64,000 nucleotides of DNA, taken from assembly GCF_002078175.1 (NCBI RefSeq), contig NZ_MWFK01000001.1, positions 4,960,001 to 5,024,000 on the forward strand, written 5' to 3'. Source of the DNA: Streptomyces sp. M41(2017) (GTDB lineage: Bacteria; Actinomycetota; Actinomycetes; Streptomycetales; Streptomycetaceae). Below are positions 53,712 to 62,825 of the stretch, one piece after another. Numbering within the stretch: the first letter of the stretch is position 1; every line of letters begins with the position of its first letter. The translations under genes were made by a program, and so were the position numbers. The notes under the pieces were generated by a model. That model saw nothing but the letters and a program-made list of their open reading frames with translations, was not told the DNA's origin and searched no databases.

Positions 53712-55472
53712 ATGATCCGACTGTTCGAAGCGGATGAAGAAAGCGGGGACCGCGTGAACGGCACGCACATGGCGGGGGGAGCGCCGCTCACCCAGGAGGA
53801 TGTCGTCCTCGCTCCTGGGGCCTCGACGTATCTCTCCTATGTCGACGGAAAGAACATTCCGAGTACGGAATGGGTCTACGTCCTGGACGCGGCGGCACTG
53901 CTCGACGACGCCTTCACCAATCTGACCCTGAAGCGGAAGCTGGAGCGCGGTCAGTGGCACGGCGGTCCGGCGGGAGGTGAACTGCCGCCCACCATCGTCG
54001 GCCGGGTCGCGAAGGCGGACCGCGAGACGGTCGAGCAGGCCCTCGGGGCCGCTGCCCGGGCCGCCCGCGAATGGTCCGCGGCCCCCCTGGACGTGCGCCT
54101 CGAACAGCTCGGCACCCTCCTCCACGACCGGCTCGCCGACCGGGCCGGCGAGATCATCGACATCCTGGTCAAGGAGGGCCATCCGCTGGCGCTCGCCCGC
54201 TGGCAGGTCTCCGGCATGCTGGAGTGCTTCGGACCCGAGTCGCTCGGGTTCTACCGCACCCAGATGCTCCAGGAGTTCCGGCACGGGGCCCGCGAGATCT
54301 CCGTACGCCGGCAGCCCGACGGGGTCGTCTGTCTCAACCCGCCGCAGAACGCGCCGCTTTCGAGCGCGCTCCTCGGCGTGACCTCGCTCTTCGCGGGCAA
54401 CGCCCTGGTCGTCCGGGCCCCGCGCAGCGCACCGCTCGGCGTGATGTACGTCCTGCACGAGGTGGTGGTCCCCGCGCTGGAGGAGGTCGGAGCCCCGCCC
54501 GGCACCCTCGGCGTGGTGTGCGGCGACCCGGCGCCGATGCTGAACGCCTGGCTGCAGAGCCCGCACGTCGACGACATCATGTACTTCGGCAGCAGCGAGA
54601 ACGGCATCCGGTTCCAGGAGCGCTGTGTCGCCGCGGGCAAGAAGCCGATCCTCGAACTCGCCGGCAACGACGTGGTGGTGGTCTGGAAGGACGCCGACGT
54701 CCGGCTGGCCGCGGAGGCCCTCACCGAGAGCTTCTACGGCTCCGGACAACTGTGCATGATCCCCAACCAGGTGCTCGCCCACCCCGACATCGCCGAGTCG
54801 CTCACCGCCGAACTCGCCCGCCAGAGCGCCCTGGTGAAGCCGGGGCACGCCGGTGACGAGGACGTCCTGCTCACTCCGGTGCTGCGGAACGAGAAGTTCT
54901 TCTCCTGCCTCCAGGACGCCCTCGACTCGGGCGCCGAACTGGTCTGCGGCGGCCACGCCATGCAGCTCGACGGCGCCCGCGATTCCTCCGGCATCTTCCT
55001 CGAACCCACCGTCGTCCTGGTCCGCGGCCTCGACGGGGCACGCGGCGTACGGGCGGTGGCGCACGAGACCTTCTTCCCGCTGCTCCCCGTGGTCGTCGCG
55101 TCGCGTGCCGACGGCGACGACGAGGAACTGCTGGAGAAGTTCATCGACTGGGTCAACAGCAACGAGTACGGGCTGCGCAACTCCCTCTGGGCCGACGACC
55201 GTTCGGTGATCGACCGGTTCACCGCACGGGTCACCAAGGGCGGGCTGCTGAAGGTCAACGACTCACACATCGGCTTCCTGCCCTACCTGCCCACCCACGG
55301 CGGCACGGGCCTGACCGGCGGCGTGTTCGGCGAGGCCAACTACCCGATCCTGCGCACCTCCCACGTACAGGGAGTCAGCGTCAGCGTGCAGGGTCTGCGC
55401 CCCCGCGAGGCGGTGTTCGGCGGTGGCCGGCCGGCCCCGGCAGCACCGGCCCCGGCGGACCACCGCGGCTGA
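53712..55472 (+). CDS. Aldehyde dehydrogenase superfamily protein (acyl reductase or aldehyde oxidation step)
   Basis: This 586-residue protein has an aldehyde dehydrogenase fold with Glu315 (ILELAGNDVVVV) and catalytic Cys348 (GSGQLCMIPN), plus a longer N-terminal region (residues 1-90, LSYVDGKNIPSTEWVYVLDAAALLDDAFTNLTLKRKLERG) recalling LuxC-type acyl reductases. In a cluster with ACP, KS and a class III aminotransferase it may reduce a fatty acyl thioester to the aldehyde that becomes the amine; this is inference. The ATG at 53712 was chosen because GGAAGAGGA precedes it and the SARP promoter ends just upstream. First gene of the operon. Confidence 0.82.
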   Translation: MIRLFEADEESGDRVNGTHMAGGAPLTQEDVVLAPGASTYLSYVDGKNIPSTEWVYVLDAAALLDDAFTNLTLKRKLERGQWHGGPAGGELPPTIVGRVAKADRETVEQALGAAARAAREWSAAPLDVRLEQLGTLLHDRLADRAGEIIDILVKEGHPLALARWQVSGMLECFGPESLGFYRTQMLQEFRHGAREISVRRQPDGVVCLNPPQNAPLSSALLGVTSLFAGNALVVRAPRSAPLGVMYVLHEVVVPALEEVGAPPGTLGVVCGDPAPMLNAWLQSPHVDDIMYFGSSENGIRFQERCVAAGKKPILELAGNDVVVVWKDADVRLAAEALTESFYGSGQLCMIPNQVLAHPDIAESLTAELARQSALVKPGHAGDEDVLLTPVLRNEKFFSCLQDALDSGAELVCGGHAMQLDGARDSSGIFLEPTVVLVRGLDGARGVRAVAHETFFPLLPVVVASRADGDDEELLEKFIDWVNSNEYGLRNSLWADDRSVIDRFTARVTKGGLLKVNDSHIGFLPYLPTHGGTGLTGGVFGEANYPILRTSHVQGVSVSVQGLRPREAVFGGGRPAPAAPAPADHRG

Positions 55473-55593
55473 CTCCCCGTATCGCCGTATCCCCGGAGAT
55501 CCGGAGACCCGGCCCCGTCCGCGTCGCGTACCCCTGCATCCCCGTATTCCTGCATCCCCCGCGTTCCGAACATCCACCGACCCTGAGGAAGCC
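55473..55593 (+). repeat. Short direct repeats in the gap before the VlmH-like gene
   Basis: This 121-bp spacer contains CCTGCATCCCC twice (55533-55543 and 55549-55559) and several CCGTAT motifs. It is the only sizeable gap inside the operon. Confidence 0.5.
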
Positions 55594-56730
55594 ATGCGTT
55601 CCCTGGACGCGGCTCGGGAGATCTGCGAGAGCTATCTGCCCGGCCTGCTCAAGAACCTCGATGACATTCCGCTCGCCGATCTGGAGAAGCCGGACAGCCC
55701 CGGCCTCACCCACTTCCGCACCGCCAAGGGCCCGGGGCTGGTGATCCCCAAGGAGTACCAGGGTGCCGGCGCGGACCCGCTGCAGGCGCTCGCCGTCGTA
55801 CGGGCCATCGGCGCCGTCTCGCCCTCGCTGGCCGTCGCCACCACGATGCACCACTTCTCCGTGGCCACCCTCTTCACCCTGGCCGACTCCATCAAGAGCA
55901 GCGGCATGGAGTGGGCGCTGCTCGAAGGCATCGCCGAGCAGAACCTCCTGGTCGCCTCCGGGTTCGCCGAGGGGAAACCCTCCCAGGGCATCCTCACGCC
56001 GACCATGCGGGCGGAGCGGGCGGAGGGCGGGTTCGTCATCAACGGCTCGAAGAAGCCGTGCAGTTTATCGCGGTCGATGGACCTCCTGACGGCGAGCGTG
56101 GCGCTGCCGACGCCCGACGGGGGTTCCGAGATGGCGGTACTGCTCGTGCCGCGCCAGACCGACGGCATCACCAGCCATCCCTTCTGGCAGAGCTGGGCGC
56201 TGGCGGGCGCCGAGAGCAACGAGGTACGCCTGACGGACGTGTTCGTCGACGAACAGCTGATCATGCGGACCGAACTCGGCGAGGCCGGCGAGCTCGACGA
56301 ACTGCAGACCGTCGGATTCATCTGGTTCGAACTGCTCATCTCCGCCGCGTACGTGGGGATGGTCTCCGCGCTGGTGGAGCGCCTGTACGGGTCGGGCCGC
56401 GGCGGCGAGTCCGACCGGGCGAGCCTGATCGCCAAGCTGGAGACCGCGAACCTGCTCCTCGAAGGCGTCGCCCGGATGGTGATGGACGGCGAGCGGGGCA
56501 ACGAGGCCCTCGCGAAGACCCTGGTGGCGCGCTACGCGGTCCAGGACGCGCTCGGCGAGACGGTGAACCGCGCCGTGGAACTGCTGGGCGGCATGGCCTT
56601 CATCACCTCCTCCGACGTCGCCTACCTCGCCGCCGTCTCGCACGGGCTGACCTTCCACCCGCCGTCCCGCACGAGCTTCCAGGGCCCGTTCCTCGAACAC
56701 GTGGCGGGCAAGCCGCTTCGGCTGGCCTGA
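55594..56730 (+). CDS. VlmH-like flavin-dependent amine N-hydroxylase (acyl-CoA dehydrogenase fold), TTA codon
   Basis: This 378-residue protein has the acyl-CoA dehydrogenase fold but no catalytic Glu: the C-terminus reads TFHPPSRTSFQGPFLEH. The middle domain (ILTPTMRAERAEGGFVINGSKKPCSLSRSMD) resembles the isobutylamine N-hydroxylase VlmH group. It should hydroxylate an alkylamine using reduced flavin from the VlmR-like reductase at 59080. Leu158 is TTA (56065-56067), one of very few TTA codons here, so its translation should need bldA. The ATG at 55594 follows GAGGAAG. Confidence 0.85.
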   Translation: MRSLDAAREICESYLPGLLKNLDDIPLADLEKPDSPGLTHFRTAKGPGLVIPKEYQGAGADPLQALAVVRAIGAVSPSLAVATTMHHFSVATLFTLADSIKSSGMEWALLEGIAEQNLLVASGFAEGKPSQGILTPTMRAERAEGGFVINGSKKPCSLSRSMDLLTASVALPTPDGGSEMAVLLVPRQTDGITSHPFWQSWALAGAESNEVRLTDVFVDEQLIMRTELGEAGELDELQTVGFIWFELLISAAYVGMVSALVERLYGSGRGGESDRASLIAKLETANLLLEGVARMVMDGERGNEALAKTLVARYAVQDALGETVNRAVELLGGMAFITSSDVAYLAAVSHGLTFHPPSRTSFQGPFLEHVAGKPLRLA

Positions 56731-56739
56731 GGAGGCACC

Positions 56740-58026
56740 GTGACGATCACCTCACTCGCGCCGGACGTTCTGCCGGACCGCCACGAACTCGGGCGGCTCT
56801 ACCGCAGCCGGCTCAGCAAGGGCCGCGCCACCCTCGGCGAGATGTTCGGCGGCCACGTCGAGGTCGCCTCCGAAGGAGCTTGGGTCACCACCAGTGACGA
56901 ACGCCGCTTTCTCAACTGCGGCGGCTACGGGGTCTTCCTGACCGGGGCGCGGCATCCCGCCGTCATCCGCCGGGTCGCCGAGCAACTGCACACCCACCCC
57001 GTCGCCACCCGCATCTTCCTGGAGCCGCAGGCCGCGCTGGCCGCCGACGCCCTGGTGTCCGTCGTACCGGAGGGCCTGAGCCGCGTCCACTTCGCCGGCT
57101 CCGGCGCCGAGGCGGTGGAGACGGCGATCAAACTGGCCCGCACCCGCGGCCGGACGCGGCTCGTCGCCACCCACGGCGGATACCACGGCAAGACGATGGG
57201 CGCGCTGTCACTCACCGGGAAGAGCCTCTTCCAAGACCCGTTCCGCCCCCTGCTGCCCGACACGACCCACGTGCCGTACGGGGACGCGGAAGCCCTGCGC
57301 GCCGTGCTCGCCCGCATCCCGGGCGAGGGCTGCGTCTTCGTGGAACCGGTGCAGGGCGAGGCCGGAGTGGTCATACCGCCGGCCGGATACCTGACCCAGG
57401 TCGCCGCGCTCTGCGAGGAGTTCGACGCCCTGCTGGTGCTGGACGAGATCCAGACGGGCCTCGGACGGCTCGGCACCTGGTGGGGCGCGGACGCCGAGGG
57501 AGTGGTGCCGGACATCCTGCTCGTCGGCAAGGGGCTCAGCGGCGGCGTCGTCCCCGTGTCGGCGGTCGTGGCCACCCCGGCGGTGTTCAAGGCCTTCGAC
57601 CAGGACCCGTACCTGCACACCTCCACCTTCTCCGGGGCGCCGCTCGCCATGGCCGCCGCCCGCGGGGCCATCGAGGCGATCAAGGACAACGACCTCGTCA
57701 CCCGCTCCCGGACGCTCGGCGAGGAGATCCTCACCCGGCTGCGCTCCATCGTCACCGGCCACTTCGGCGAGGTGGTCCGCGAGGTGCGCGGACGCGGGCT
57801 GATGCTCGGCATCGAGTTCGCCGAGCCCGGCCCGGCCGGAGACCTGCTCATCGAGCTGATCCAGCACGGAGTCATCGCCAACCACTCGCTCAACTCCCAT
57901 CTGGTCCTGCGCCTCACCCCGCCCGCCGTGCTCGACAGCACGGACCTGGAGTTCCTCTACGAGGCGTTGGACCGCGCCTGCCGGACCCAGGCCGCCCGCT
58001 ACACACCGACCTCAGGAGGTGCCTGA
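56740..58026 (+). CDS. Class III PLP-dependent aminotransferase
   Basis: This 428-residue fold-type I aminotransferase has GSGAEAVETAIKLAR, HGGYHGKTMGALSLTG, LDEIQTGLGR (Asp binding the PLP nitrogen), and Lys264 as Schiff-base lysine in LVGKGLSGG. Class III members aminate terminal aldehydes, so it probably converts the fatty aldehyde into the alkylamine that the VlmH-like enzyme hydroxylates. GTG start at 56740 with a perfect AGGAGG, 9 bp after the previous stop. Confidence 0.9.
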   Translation: MTITSLAPDVLPDRHELGRLYRSRLSKGRATLGEMFGGHVEVASEGAWVTTSDERRFLNCGGYGVFLTGARHPAVIRRVAEQLHTHPVATRIFLEPQAALAADALVSVVPEGLSRVHFAGSGAEAVETAIKLARTRGRTRLVATHGGYHGKTMGALSLTGKSLFQDPFRPLLPDTTHVPYGDAEALRAVLARIPGEGCVFVEPVQGEAGVVIPPAGYLTQVAALCEEFDALLVLDEIQTGLGRLGTWWGADAEGVVPDILLVGKGLSGGVVPVSAVVATPAVFKAFDQDPYLHTSTFSGAPLAMAAARGAIEAIKDNDLVTRSRTLGEEILTRLRSIVTGHFGEVVREVRGRGLMLGIEFAEPGPAGDLLIELIQHGVIANHSLNSHLVLRLTPPAVLDSTDLEFLYEALDRACRTQAARYTPTSGGA

Positions 58027-58028
58027 CC

Positions 58029-58589
58029 ATGCGCAGCGCACAGGTCACGATCCGCGCGGTCGCCGTCGCACCCGCCGATGCGTTCGACCGCGTGAAGGAC
58101 TTCGCCGGCTATCCCGAACTCTCCCCGGTCGTACGGTCGGTGACGGTCGACCGGGCAGCCTCCGGGACGCCGGGCGGCGCGGCCGAGGAACACAGCGACT
58201 GGGAGGTGTACTTCCGCAACGGCATCCTGCGCTGGAGCGAGACCGACACCTTCGACCGCGCCGGCCTGACCATCGCCTTCACCCAGACCGACGGGGACTT
58301 CGCCGAGTTCACCGGCACCTGGCGGGTGCGCGCCGACGGTGAGGACAGCCTGATCGACTTCTTCACCGAGTTCGACTTCGGCATCCCGAGCCTCGCGGGC
58401 ATTCTCGACCCGGTGGCGGAACGGGTGTTCCGCGAGACGATCGGCGTGGTCGTCACCAGCCTGTTCGCGAAGGCCGAGGTCGTCGGCGACGAGGCACTCG
58501 TGCGGGCCGTCGAACTGGCCCGCGAGCGCGCCGCGGAGCTGCGGACCGGCGACGCCGCACCCACCGCGATCCCCGCGGGAGCCGTGTGA
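58029..58589 (+). CDS. SRPBCC (START-like) family protein
   Basis: This 186-residue helix-grip protein has QVTIRAVAVAPADAFDRVKDFAGYPELSPVVRSVTVD at the start and SDWEVYFRNGILRWSETDTFDRAGLTIAFTQTDGDFAEFTGTWRV in the barrel, similar to polyketide cyclase/dehydrase and coenzyme-Q-binding Coq10 proteins. Its role in an aliphatic pathway is unknown; it may bind the lipid intermediate. It follows the aminotransferase by 2 bp and its stop overlaps the start of the next gene. Confidence 0.8.
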   Translation: MRSAQVTIRAVAVAPADAFDRVKDFAGYPELSPVVRSVTVDRAASGTPGGAAEEHSDWEVYFRNGILRWSETDTFDRAGLTIAFTQTDGDFAEFTGTWRVRADGEDSLIDFFTEFDFGIPSLAGILDPVAERVFRETIGVVVTSLFAKAEVVGDEALVRAVELARERAAELRTGDAAPTAIPAGAV

Positions 58590-59083
58590 TGGATGCCAAG
58601 AACGCTTTCGACACCCCCGTCACCTACCGGCTGATCCGCGTCGAGTACGCGGTGGGCCTCGCCGTCGCGGTCGGCTTCTTCTTCGCGCACATCACCGAGG
58701 TGCGCTGGCTGCCGGCCGTGGCCCTCTTCCTCTACATCGACCTCATCGGGTACATCCCCGGCGCGATCGCCTACCACCGCAGCGAGGACAAGGCGATCTC
58801 CAAGGTCTACTACGTCCTCTACAACACGATGCACAGCCTGGCCACGCAGACGATCGTCGCGCTCGCCTGGATCTGGCTGGCCGGTCCCGAGTGGGCGCTG
58901 CTCGTCCTGCCCATCCATCTCTTCGGTGACCGCGCCCTGTTCGGCAACTTCCTCAAGCCCTTCGGCGTGGACTTCGAGCCGGTGGCCGACCCGGCGTTCC
59001 AGCGCTTCCGGTCCGAGTTCGCCGCCTCCGCCGCCGACGGCACCCGCCTCATCGAGCAGCTCGACGCGAAGCCGACGCCATGA
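58589..59083 (+). CDS. Small His-rich membrane protein (VlmO-like, candidate N-N bond forming enzyme)
   Basis: This 164-residue protein has about four transmembrane helices (residues about 18-35, 41-60, 74-98, 101-118) and conserved-looking polar residues inside them: His63, His82, His110 and Asp114 (YHRS, NTMHS, PIHLFGDRALFGN). DUF4260-like proteins have a similar HxxxDR ending. In valanimycin, the membrane protein VlmO rearranges the O-aminoacyl hydroxylamine to a hydrazine (established, as I recall). The gene context makes this the VlmO counterpart. An alternative GTG start exists 3 bp upstream; the ATG overlaps the SRPBCC stop. Confidence 0.75.
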   Translation: MDAKNAFDTPVTYRLIRVEYAVGLAVAVGFFFAHITEVRWLPAVALFLYIDLIGYIPGAIAYHRSEDKAISKVYYVLYNTMHSLATQTIVALAWIWLAGPEWALLVLPIHLFGDRALFGNFLKPFGVDFEPVADPAFQRFRSEFAASAADGTRLIEQLDAKPTP

Positions 59084-59703
59084 CGTCCCCGAGCACGACC
59101 TCGCAGAGCGCGGCCTCCGCGCGTACGCACACGGCGGCCGCCCACTGGCCGGCCGGGAGCCGCACCGCCTCCGTCCGCTCCACCACCCGGAAGTTCGCCA
59201 CCGGGGTGACCGTCCTGACGTGCAGCCGCGACGAGGGCACCCACGGGGTCACCGTCAGCACCCTGACGCTCGCCTCGATGAAGCCGCCCATGGTCTCGGT
59301 CGCCCTGCGCCGGGACAGCCAGGGCCTCGCCGCCCTGCTGGCGGCCGGCACCTTCGCCGTCAACGTCCTGGGCAGCCAACAGGACCCCCTCGCGCGGCAC
59401 TTCGCCCGCTCCGACCGGGGCGAGGGGCTCACCCGCCCCGGCCGCGGCGTCTGGGCCGGGCACACCGCGGACGGGGTGCCGCTGCTCGGTGGCGCCGTCG
59501 GCTGGCTGCAGTGCCGGGTGACACGCACCGTGCCGACCGGTGACCACGAGCTGGTCCTCGGCCTGGTGACCGACGCCCGGCTCGGTTCCGCGGAGGTCCC
59601 GCTGGTCAATTTCGCCGGAGCCCTGCACCGGCTCCCGGCCCCCGCCGCCCCGGCCTCCACCGCCCTGGCCGCCGCCCCGCCCGACGACACGACCCGGAGC
59701 TGA
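59080..59703 (+). CDS. Flavin reductase (VlmR-like)
   Basis: This 207-residue flavin-reductase domain protein shows STTRKFATGVTVLTCSRDEGTHGVTVSTLTLASMKPPMVSVALRRDSQGLAALLAAGTFAVNVLG and a C-terminal GDHELVLGLVTDARL. It should deliver FADH2 or FMNH2 to the VlmH-like hydroxylase. The N-terminal 30 residues and C-terminal 20 are low-complexity Ala/Ser/Thr/Pro. The start overlaps the previous stop (ATGA). Confidence 0.87.
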   Translation: MTSPSTTSQSAASARTHTAAAHWPAGSRTASVRSTTRKFATGVTVLTCSRDEGTHGVTVSTLTLASMKPPMVSVALRRDSQGLAALLAAGTFAVNVLGSQQDPLARHFARSDRGEGLTRPGRGVWAGHTADGVPLLGGAVGWLQCRVTRTVPTGDHELVLGLVTDARLGSAEVPLVNFAGALHRLPAPAAPASTALAAAPPDDTTRS

Positions 59704-59705
59704 CC

Positions 59706-60689
59706 ATGACCGACACCACCACGGGGACGGCCCCCGATTCCGCGATCCCCTCGGAAGCCGACTGGGACCACGCACCGACACTGGTCGACGGCGCCAACTC
59801 CCTCGAACTGACCGCCGCCGAATGCGACTTGAAGTACTGGTTGCGCGCCGTGCCGCAGGGCACCCTGCGTGGCAAGGTCCTCGGCCACGACGAGAACGTA
59901 CGACCGCACGAGGTGACCCGGCGTCCCGGTCCGCTGAACGAGGCGCTCACCCAGGAACTGGCGTTCCGCTCCATCGCCGAGGACAAGGCGACGCGCGCGC
60001 TGGGCTACATGGTGGCCCTCGCGCCCGACACCGCGACGATGGAGTTCTACACCACCCAGCTGATGGACGAGGCCCGGCACTCGATGGTGTTCCGCGACCA
60101 TCTGCTGAGTCTCGGCGTCGCCCGGCAGGACCTGTTCACCACCATCGACAGGCTCGCCGCCGCCGACCGCGACGCCGTGCTCGTGCCGCTGGAGAACCTC
60201 GGCCTCGAAGTCCTGCGCGACCAGGAGGACTTCATCGGGGGAGTGGTCGTCCTGACGATCCTCGTCGAGGGCGTCCTCGCTCCCGCCGCACAGCTCTCCG
60301 AGCTCAAGTGGCGCGTCTTCGACCCGGCCGCCGCCGACGTCGAGCGCGGCGCGGGCATCGACGAGATCCGCCACCTCACCGTCGGCAGCTCGGTCGCCCG
60401 CGAGCACCTCCTCGAGCACCCCGAGGACAAGGAACGCATCCTCGAACTGATCACCCGGGGACGCGCGTTGTGGGGGAACCTGCCCGCCACGGAGATGACG
60501 CTGCGCCGCGAGACCCTCTTCCAGAAGGGCCTGGACGCGCACCGCGACCTCGCCGGCGACTACGAGATCTGGCCGGGCCGCCGTCTCGTCGACACCACCG
60601 TCGAGGAACGGGTGGGGACGGCTCACGAGTGGTCCGAGTCCATGCAGCGCAAGCGCCTCCTCTACATGGGCCTGGAGGAAGCGATATGA
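59706..60689 (+). CDS. Ferritin-like diiron oxygenase (VlmB-like, azoxy-forming candidate)
   Basis: This 327-residue helical protein carries a full carboxylate-bridged diiron ligand set: Glu92 (AEDKATR), Glu122 and His125 (MDEARH), Glu188 (LVEGVLAP), Glu220 and His223 (IDEIRH). VlmB, a non-haem diiron protein, oxidises the hydrazine intermediate of valanimycin to the azoxy group. The order here (membrane protein, flavin reductase, diiron protein in successive overlapping genes) fits that cascade. Other diiron chemistries such as N-oxygenation cannot be excluded. Confidence 0.82.
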   Translation: MTDTTTGTAPDSAIPSEADWDHAPTLVDGANSLELTAAECDLKYWLRAVPQGTLRGKVLGHDENVRPHEVTRRPGPLNEALTQELAFRSIAEDKATRALGYMVALAPDTATMEFYTTQLMDEARHSMVFRDHLLSLGVARQDLFTTIDRLAAADRDAVLVPLENLGLEVLRDQEDFIGGVVVLTILVEGVLAPAAQLSELKWRVFDPAAADVERGAGIDEIRHLTVGSSVAREHLLEHPEDKERILELITRGRALWGNLPATEMTLRRETLFQKGLDAHRDLAGDYEIWPGRRLVDTTVEERVGTAHEWSESMQRKRLLYMGLEEAI

Positions 60690-61741
60690 CCACCGTCAAC
60701 GAGCGGGGACTACGGGACGCCGAGGGCTCCGGCACGCTGGAGGAGATCACCCGGCTCGTCAAGGACGCCGGCCTGATGGACACCCGCCCCAGCTGGTACG
60801 TCTACAAGATCGCGTTCAACTTCCTTCTCCTCGCCGCCGGCTGGACGGCGTTCGCGCTGCTCGGCGACTCCTGGTGGCAGCTGGCCGTGGCCGTCTTCCT
60901 CGGCCTGATGTTCGGCCAGACCGACCTGGTCGGCCATGACGCGGGCCACCGGCAGATCGTCCGGACCCGCAAGGCCAGCAACATCATCGGCTATGTGCAC
61001 GGCAACCTGCTCACCGGCGTCAGCTTCGGCTGGTGGGTCAAGCACCACACGGCCCACCACAACTTCCCCAACCACCTCTCGATGGACCCCGACATCCTGC
61101 GCCGGCAGGTCATCTTCGAGGCCGGGGACCGGGTCAAACGCACCACACCGTTCCAGCGGTTCGTGGTCCGCCACCAGTCCTGGATGTTCTTCGTCCTGAT
61201 CACACTGGAAGGCCTGCGCCTGCACATGTCGGGCTACGTGGCCGCGAGCAGGGGCGCGCTCACCAAGTACAAGAAGTCCGAACTCACCGTCATCACCCTG
61301 CACCTGGTGCTCTACGTCGCCGCGCTGTTCTCCGTCCTGCCGCCCGGCAAGGCGATCGCGTTCCTCGCCCTCCACCAAGCCGTGTTCGGCTTCTACATGG
61401 GCCTGATGTTCGCGCCGAACCACAAGGGCATGCCGGTCCGCGACGGGGAGAAGGAGGACCTGGACTGGCTCACCCGCCAGGTCGTCACCTCCCGCAACCT
61501 CAAGCCCAGCCGGTTCAGCGACTTCTTCTACGGCGGCCTCAACTACCAGATCGAGCACCACCTGTTCCCGTCGATGCCACGCACCAACCTGCGCAAGGCC
61601 CAGCCCATCGTCAAGGAGTTCTGCCTGCGCAGCGGACTGCCGTACGTGGAGGTGTCGATCATCGAGTCCTACGCGGAGGTGGCCGACTACCTCGACGAGG
61701 TCAGCGACGAGGTGGCGCGGCTGGAGAGCGGGGTCTCATGA
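60686..61741 (+). CDS. Membrane fatty acid desaturase
   Basis: This 351-residue integral membrane desaturase has three histidine boxes: HDAGH (residues 84-88), HHTAHH (120-125) and QIEHH near 297. It has two pairs of transmembrane helices and no fused cytochrome b5 domain (front-end-desaturase-like third box, Q replacing H). It probably introduces the alkene of the fatty chain; elaiomycin- and maniwamycin-type azoxy compounds are unsaturated. ATG at 60686 overlaps the upstream stop. Confidence 0.9.
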   Translation: MTTVNERGLRDAEGSGTLEEITRLVKDAGLMDTRPSWYVYKIAFNFLLLAAGWTAFALLGDSWWQLAVAVFLGLMFGQTDLVGHDAGHRQIVRTRKASNIIGYVHGNLLTGVSFGWWVKHHTAHHNFPNHLSMDPDILRRQVIFEAGDRVKRTTPFQRFVVRHQSWMFFVLITLEGLRLHMSGYVAASRGALTKYKKSELTVITLHLVLYVAALFSVLPPGKAIAFLALHQAVFGFYMGLMFAPNHKGMPVRDGEKEDLDWLTRQVVTSRNLKPSRFSDFFYGGLNYQIEHHLFPSMPRTNLRKAQPIVKEFCLRSGLPYVEVSIIESYAEVADYLDEVSDEVARLESGVS

Positions 61742-62763
61742 ACACCCCGCGCGCCGGCCGGGCGGCGGTCGTGTGCGGACTCGGCACCTGTGTCCCCCCG
61801 TACGCGCTGACCAACGAGGAACTGTCGACGCTCATCGACACCTCCGACGCGTGGATCCGCAGTCGCACCGGCATCGGCCGGCGGCACATCGCCGACGCCT
61901 CCACCGCCACGAGCGACCTCGCGATCGAGGCAGGCGGCCGGGCGCTGAAATCGGCCTCGGCGGAAGGGAATGCGGCGGTCGACGCGGTCATCGTGGCGAC
62001 GACCACCCCGGACCACCCCTGCCCCGCGACCGCTCCTCTGGTGGCCACACGACTCGGACTGGGCACGGTCCCGGCGTTCGACGTGGCGGCGGTGTGCACC
62101 GGCTTCCTCTACGGACTCGCCGCCGGTGCCGGCCTCATCGCCGCCGGCACCGCCGAACGTGTCCTCGTGATCGGCGCCGAGACCTTCTCGCGCATCCTCG
62201 ACCCCGAGGACCGTTCCGGCCGCGCCATCTTCGGCGACGGTGCCGGAGCGGTGGTGCTGCGGGCCGGGGAACCGGACGAGCCGGGTGCGCTCGGACCCTT
62301 CGACCTGGGGAGCGACGGAACGGGCAGCGACCTGATCACCGTACGCACCGGGGGGTCACGGGACCCGTATCCCACCGCAGGGGACGCGGCGGACCCGTAC
62401 TTCCGGATGAACGGCAAGGCGGTCTTCCGCAACGCCGTCGAGCGGATGACCGAGTCCTCGCGCCGGGTACTGGCGGCCCGCACGGACTGGACCGGGGGCC
62501 TGCCGGACCTCGTCGTGGCACACCAGGCCAACCTGCGGATCCTGCACGCCGTCGCCGACCGGATCGGCGTCGACCGCGCGGACTGCTTCGTCAACATCGA
62601 CCGCGTCGGCAACACCGCCGCCGCGTCCATCCCGCTCGCCCTCGGCGACGCGGACCGCTCCGGGGCCCTGAGCGCGGGCCGACGCGTCCTGCTGACCGCC
62701 TTCGGCGGCGGACTGACCTGGGGCGCCTGCACGTTGACCTGGCCGGACATCCAACCGGCCTGA
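61738..62763 (+). CDS. Beta-ketoacyl-ACP synthase III (KAS III, FabH-like)
   Basis: This 341-residue thiolase-fold enzyme carries the KAS III triad: Cys120 (AAVCTGF), His262 (VAHQANLRI) and Asn292 (GNTAAAS). It starts chain synthesis by condensing an acyl-CoA with malonyl-ACP. It is overlapped with the desaturase gene and followed by a dedicated ACP and KAS II, so the cluster builds its own fatty chain instead of borrowing one from primary metabolism. Confidence 0.92.
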   Translation: MNTPRAGRAAVVCGLGTCVPPYALTNEELSTLIDTSDAWIRSRTGIGRRHIADASTATSDLAIEAGGRALKSASAEGNAAVDAVIVATTTPDHPCPATAPLVATRLGLGTVPAFDVAAVCTGFLYGLAAGAGLIAAGTAERVLVIGAETFSRILDPEDRSGRAIFGDGAGAVVLRAGEPDEPGALGPFDLGSDGTGSDLITVRTGGSRDPYPTAGDAADPYFRMNGKAVFRNAVERMTESSRRVLAARTDWTGGLPDLVVAHQANLRILHAVADRIGVDRADCFVNIDRVGNTAAASIPLALGDADRSGALSAGRRVLLTAFGGGLTWGACTLTWPDIQPA

Positions 62764-62825
62764 ACGTCGCCGCCAATTACCGGCGACGGACCACACACCC
62801 ATCACGAACAACAGGAGACGCAGTC

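Noticed and set aside
57480..58589. Longer 369-codon frame for the SRPBCC gene
   Set aside because: Its first 180 codons overlap the aminotransferase in another frame; the ATG at 58029 begins the SRPBCC domain directly.
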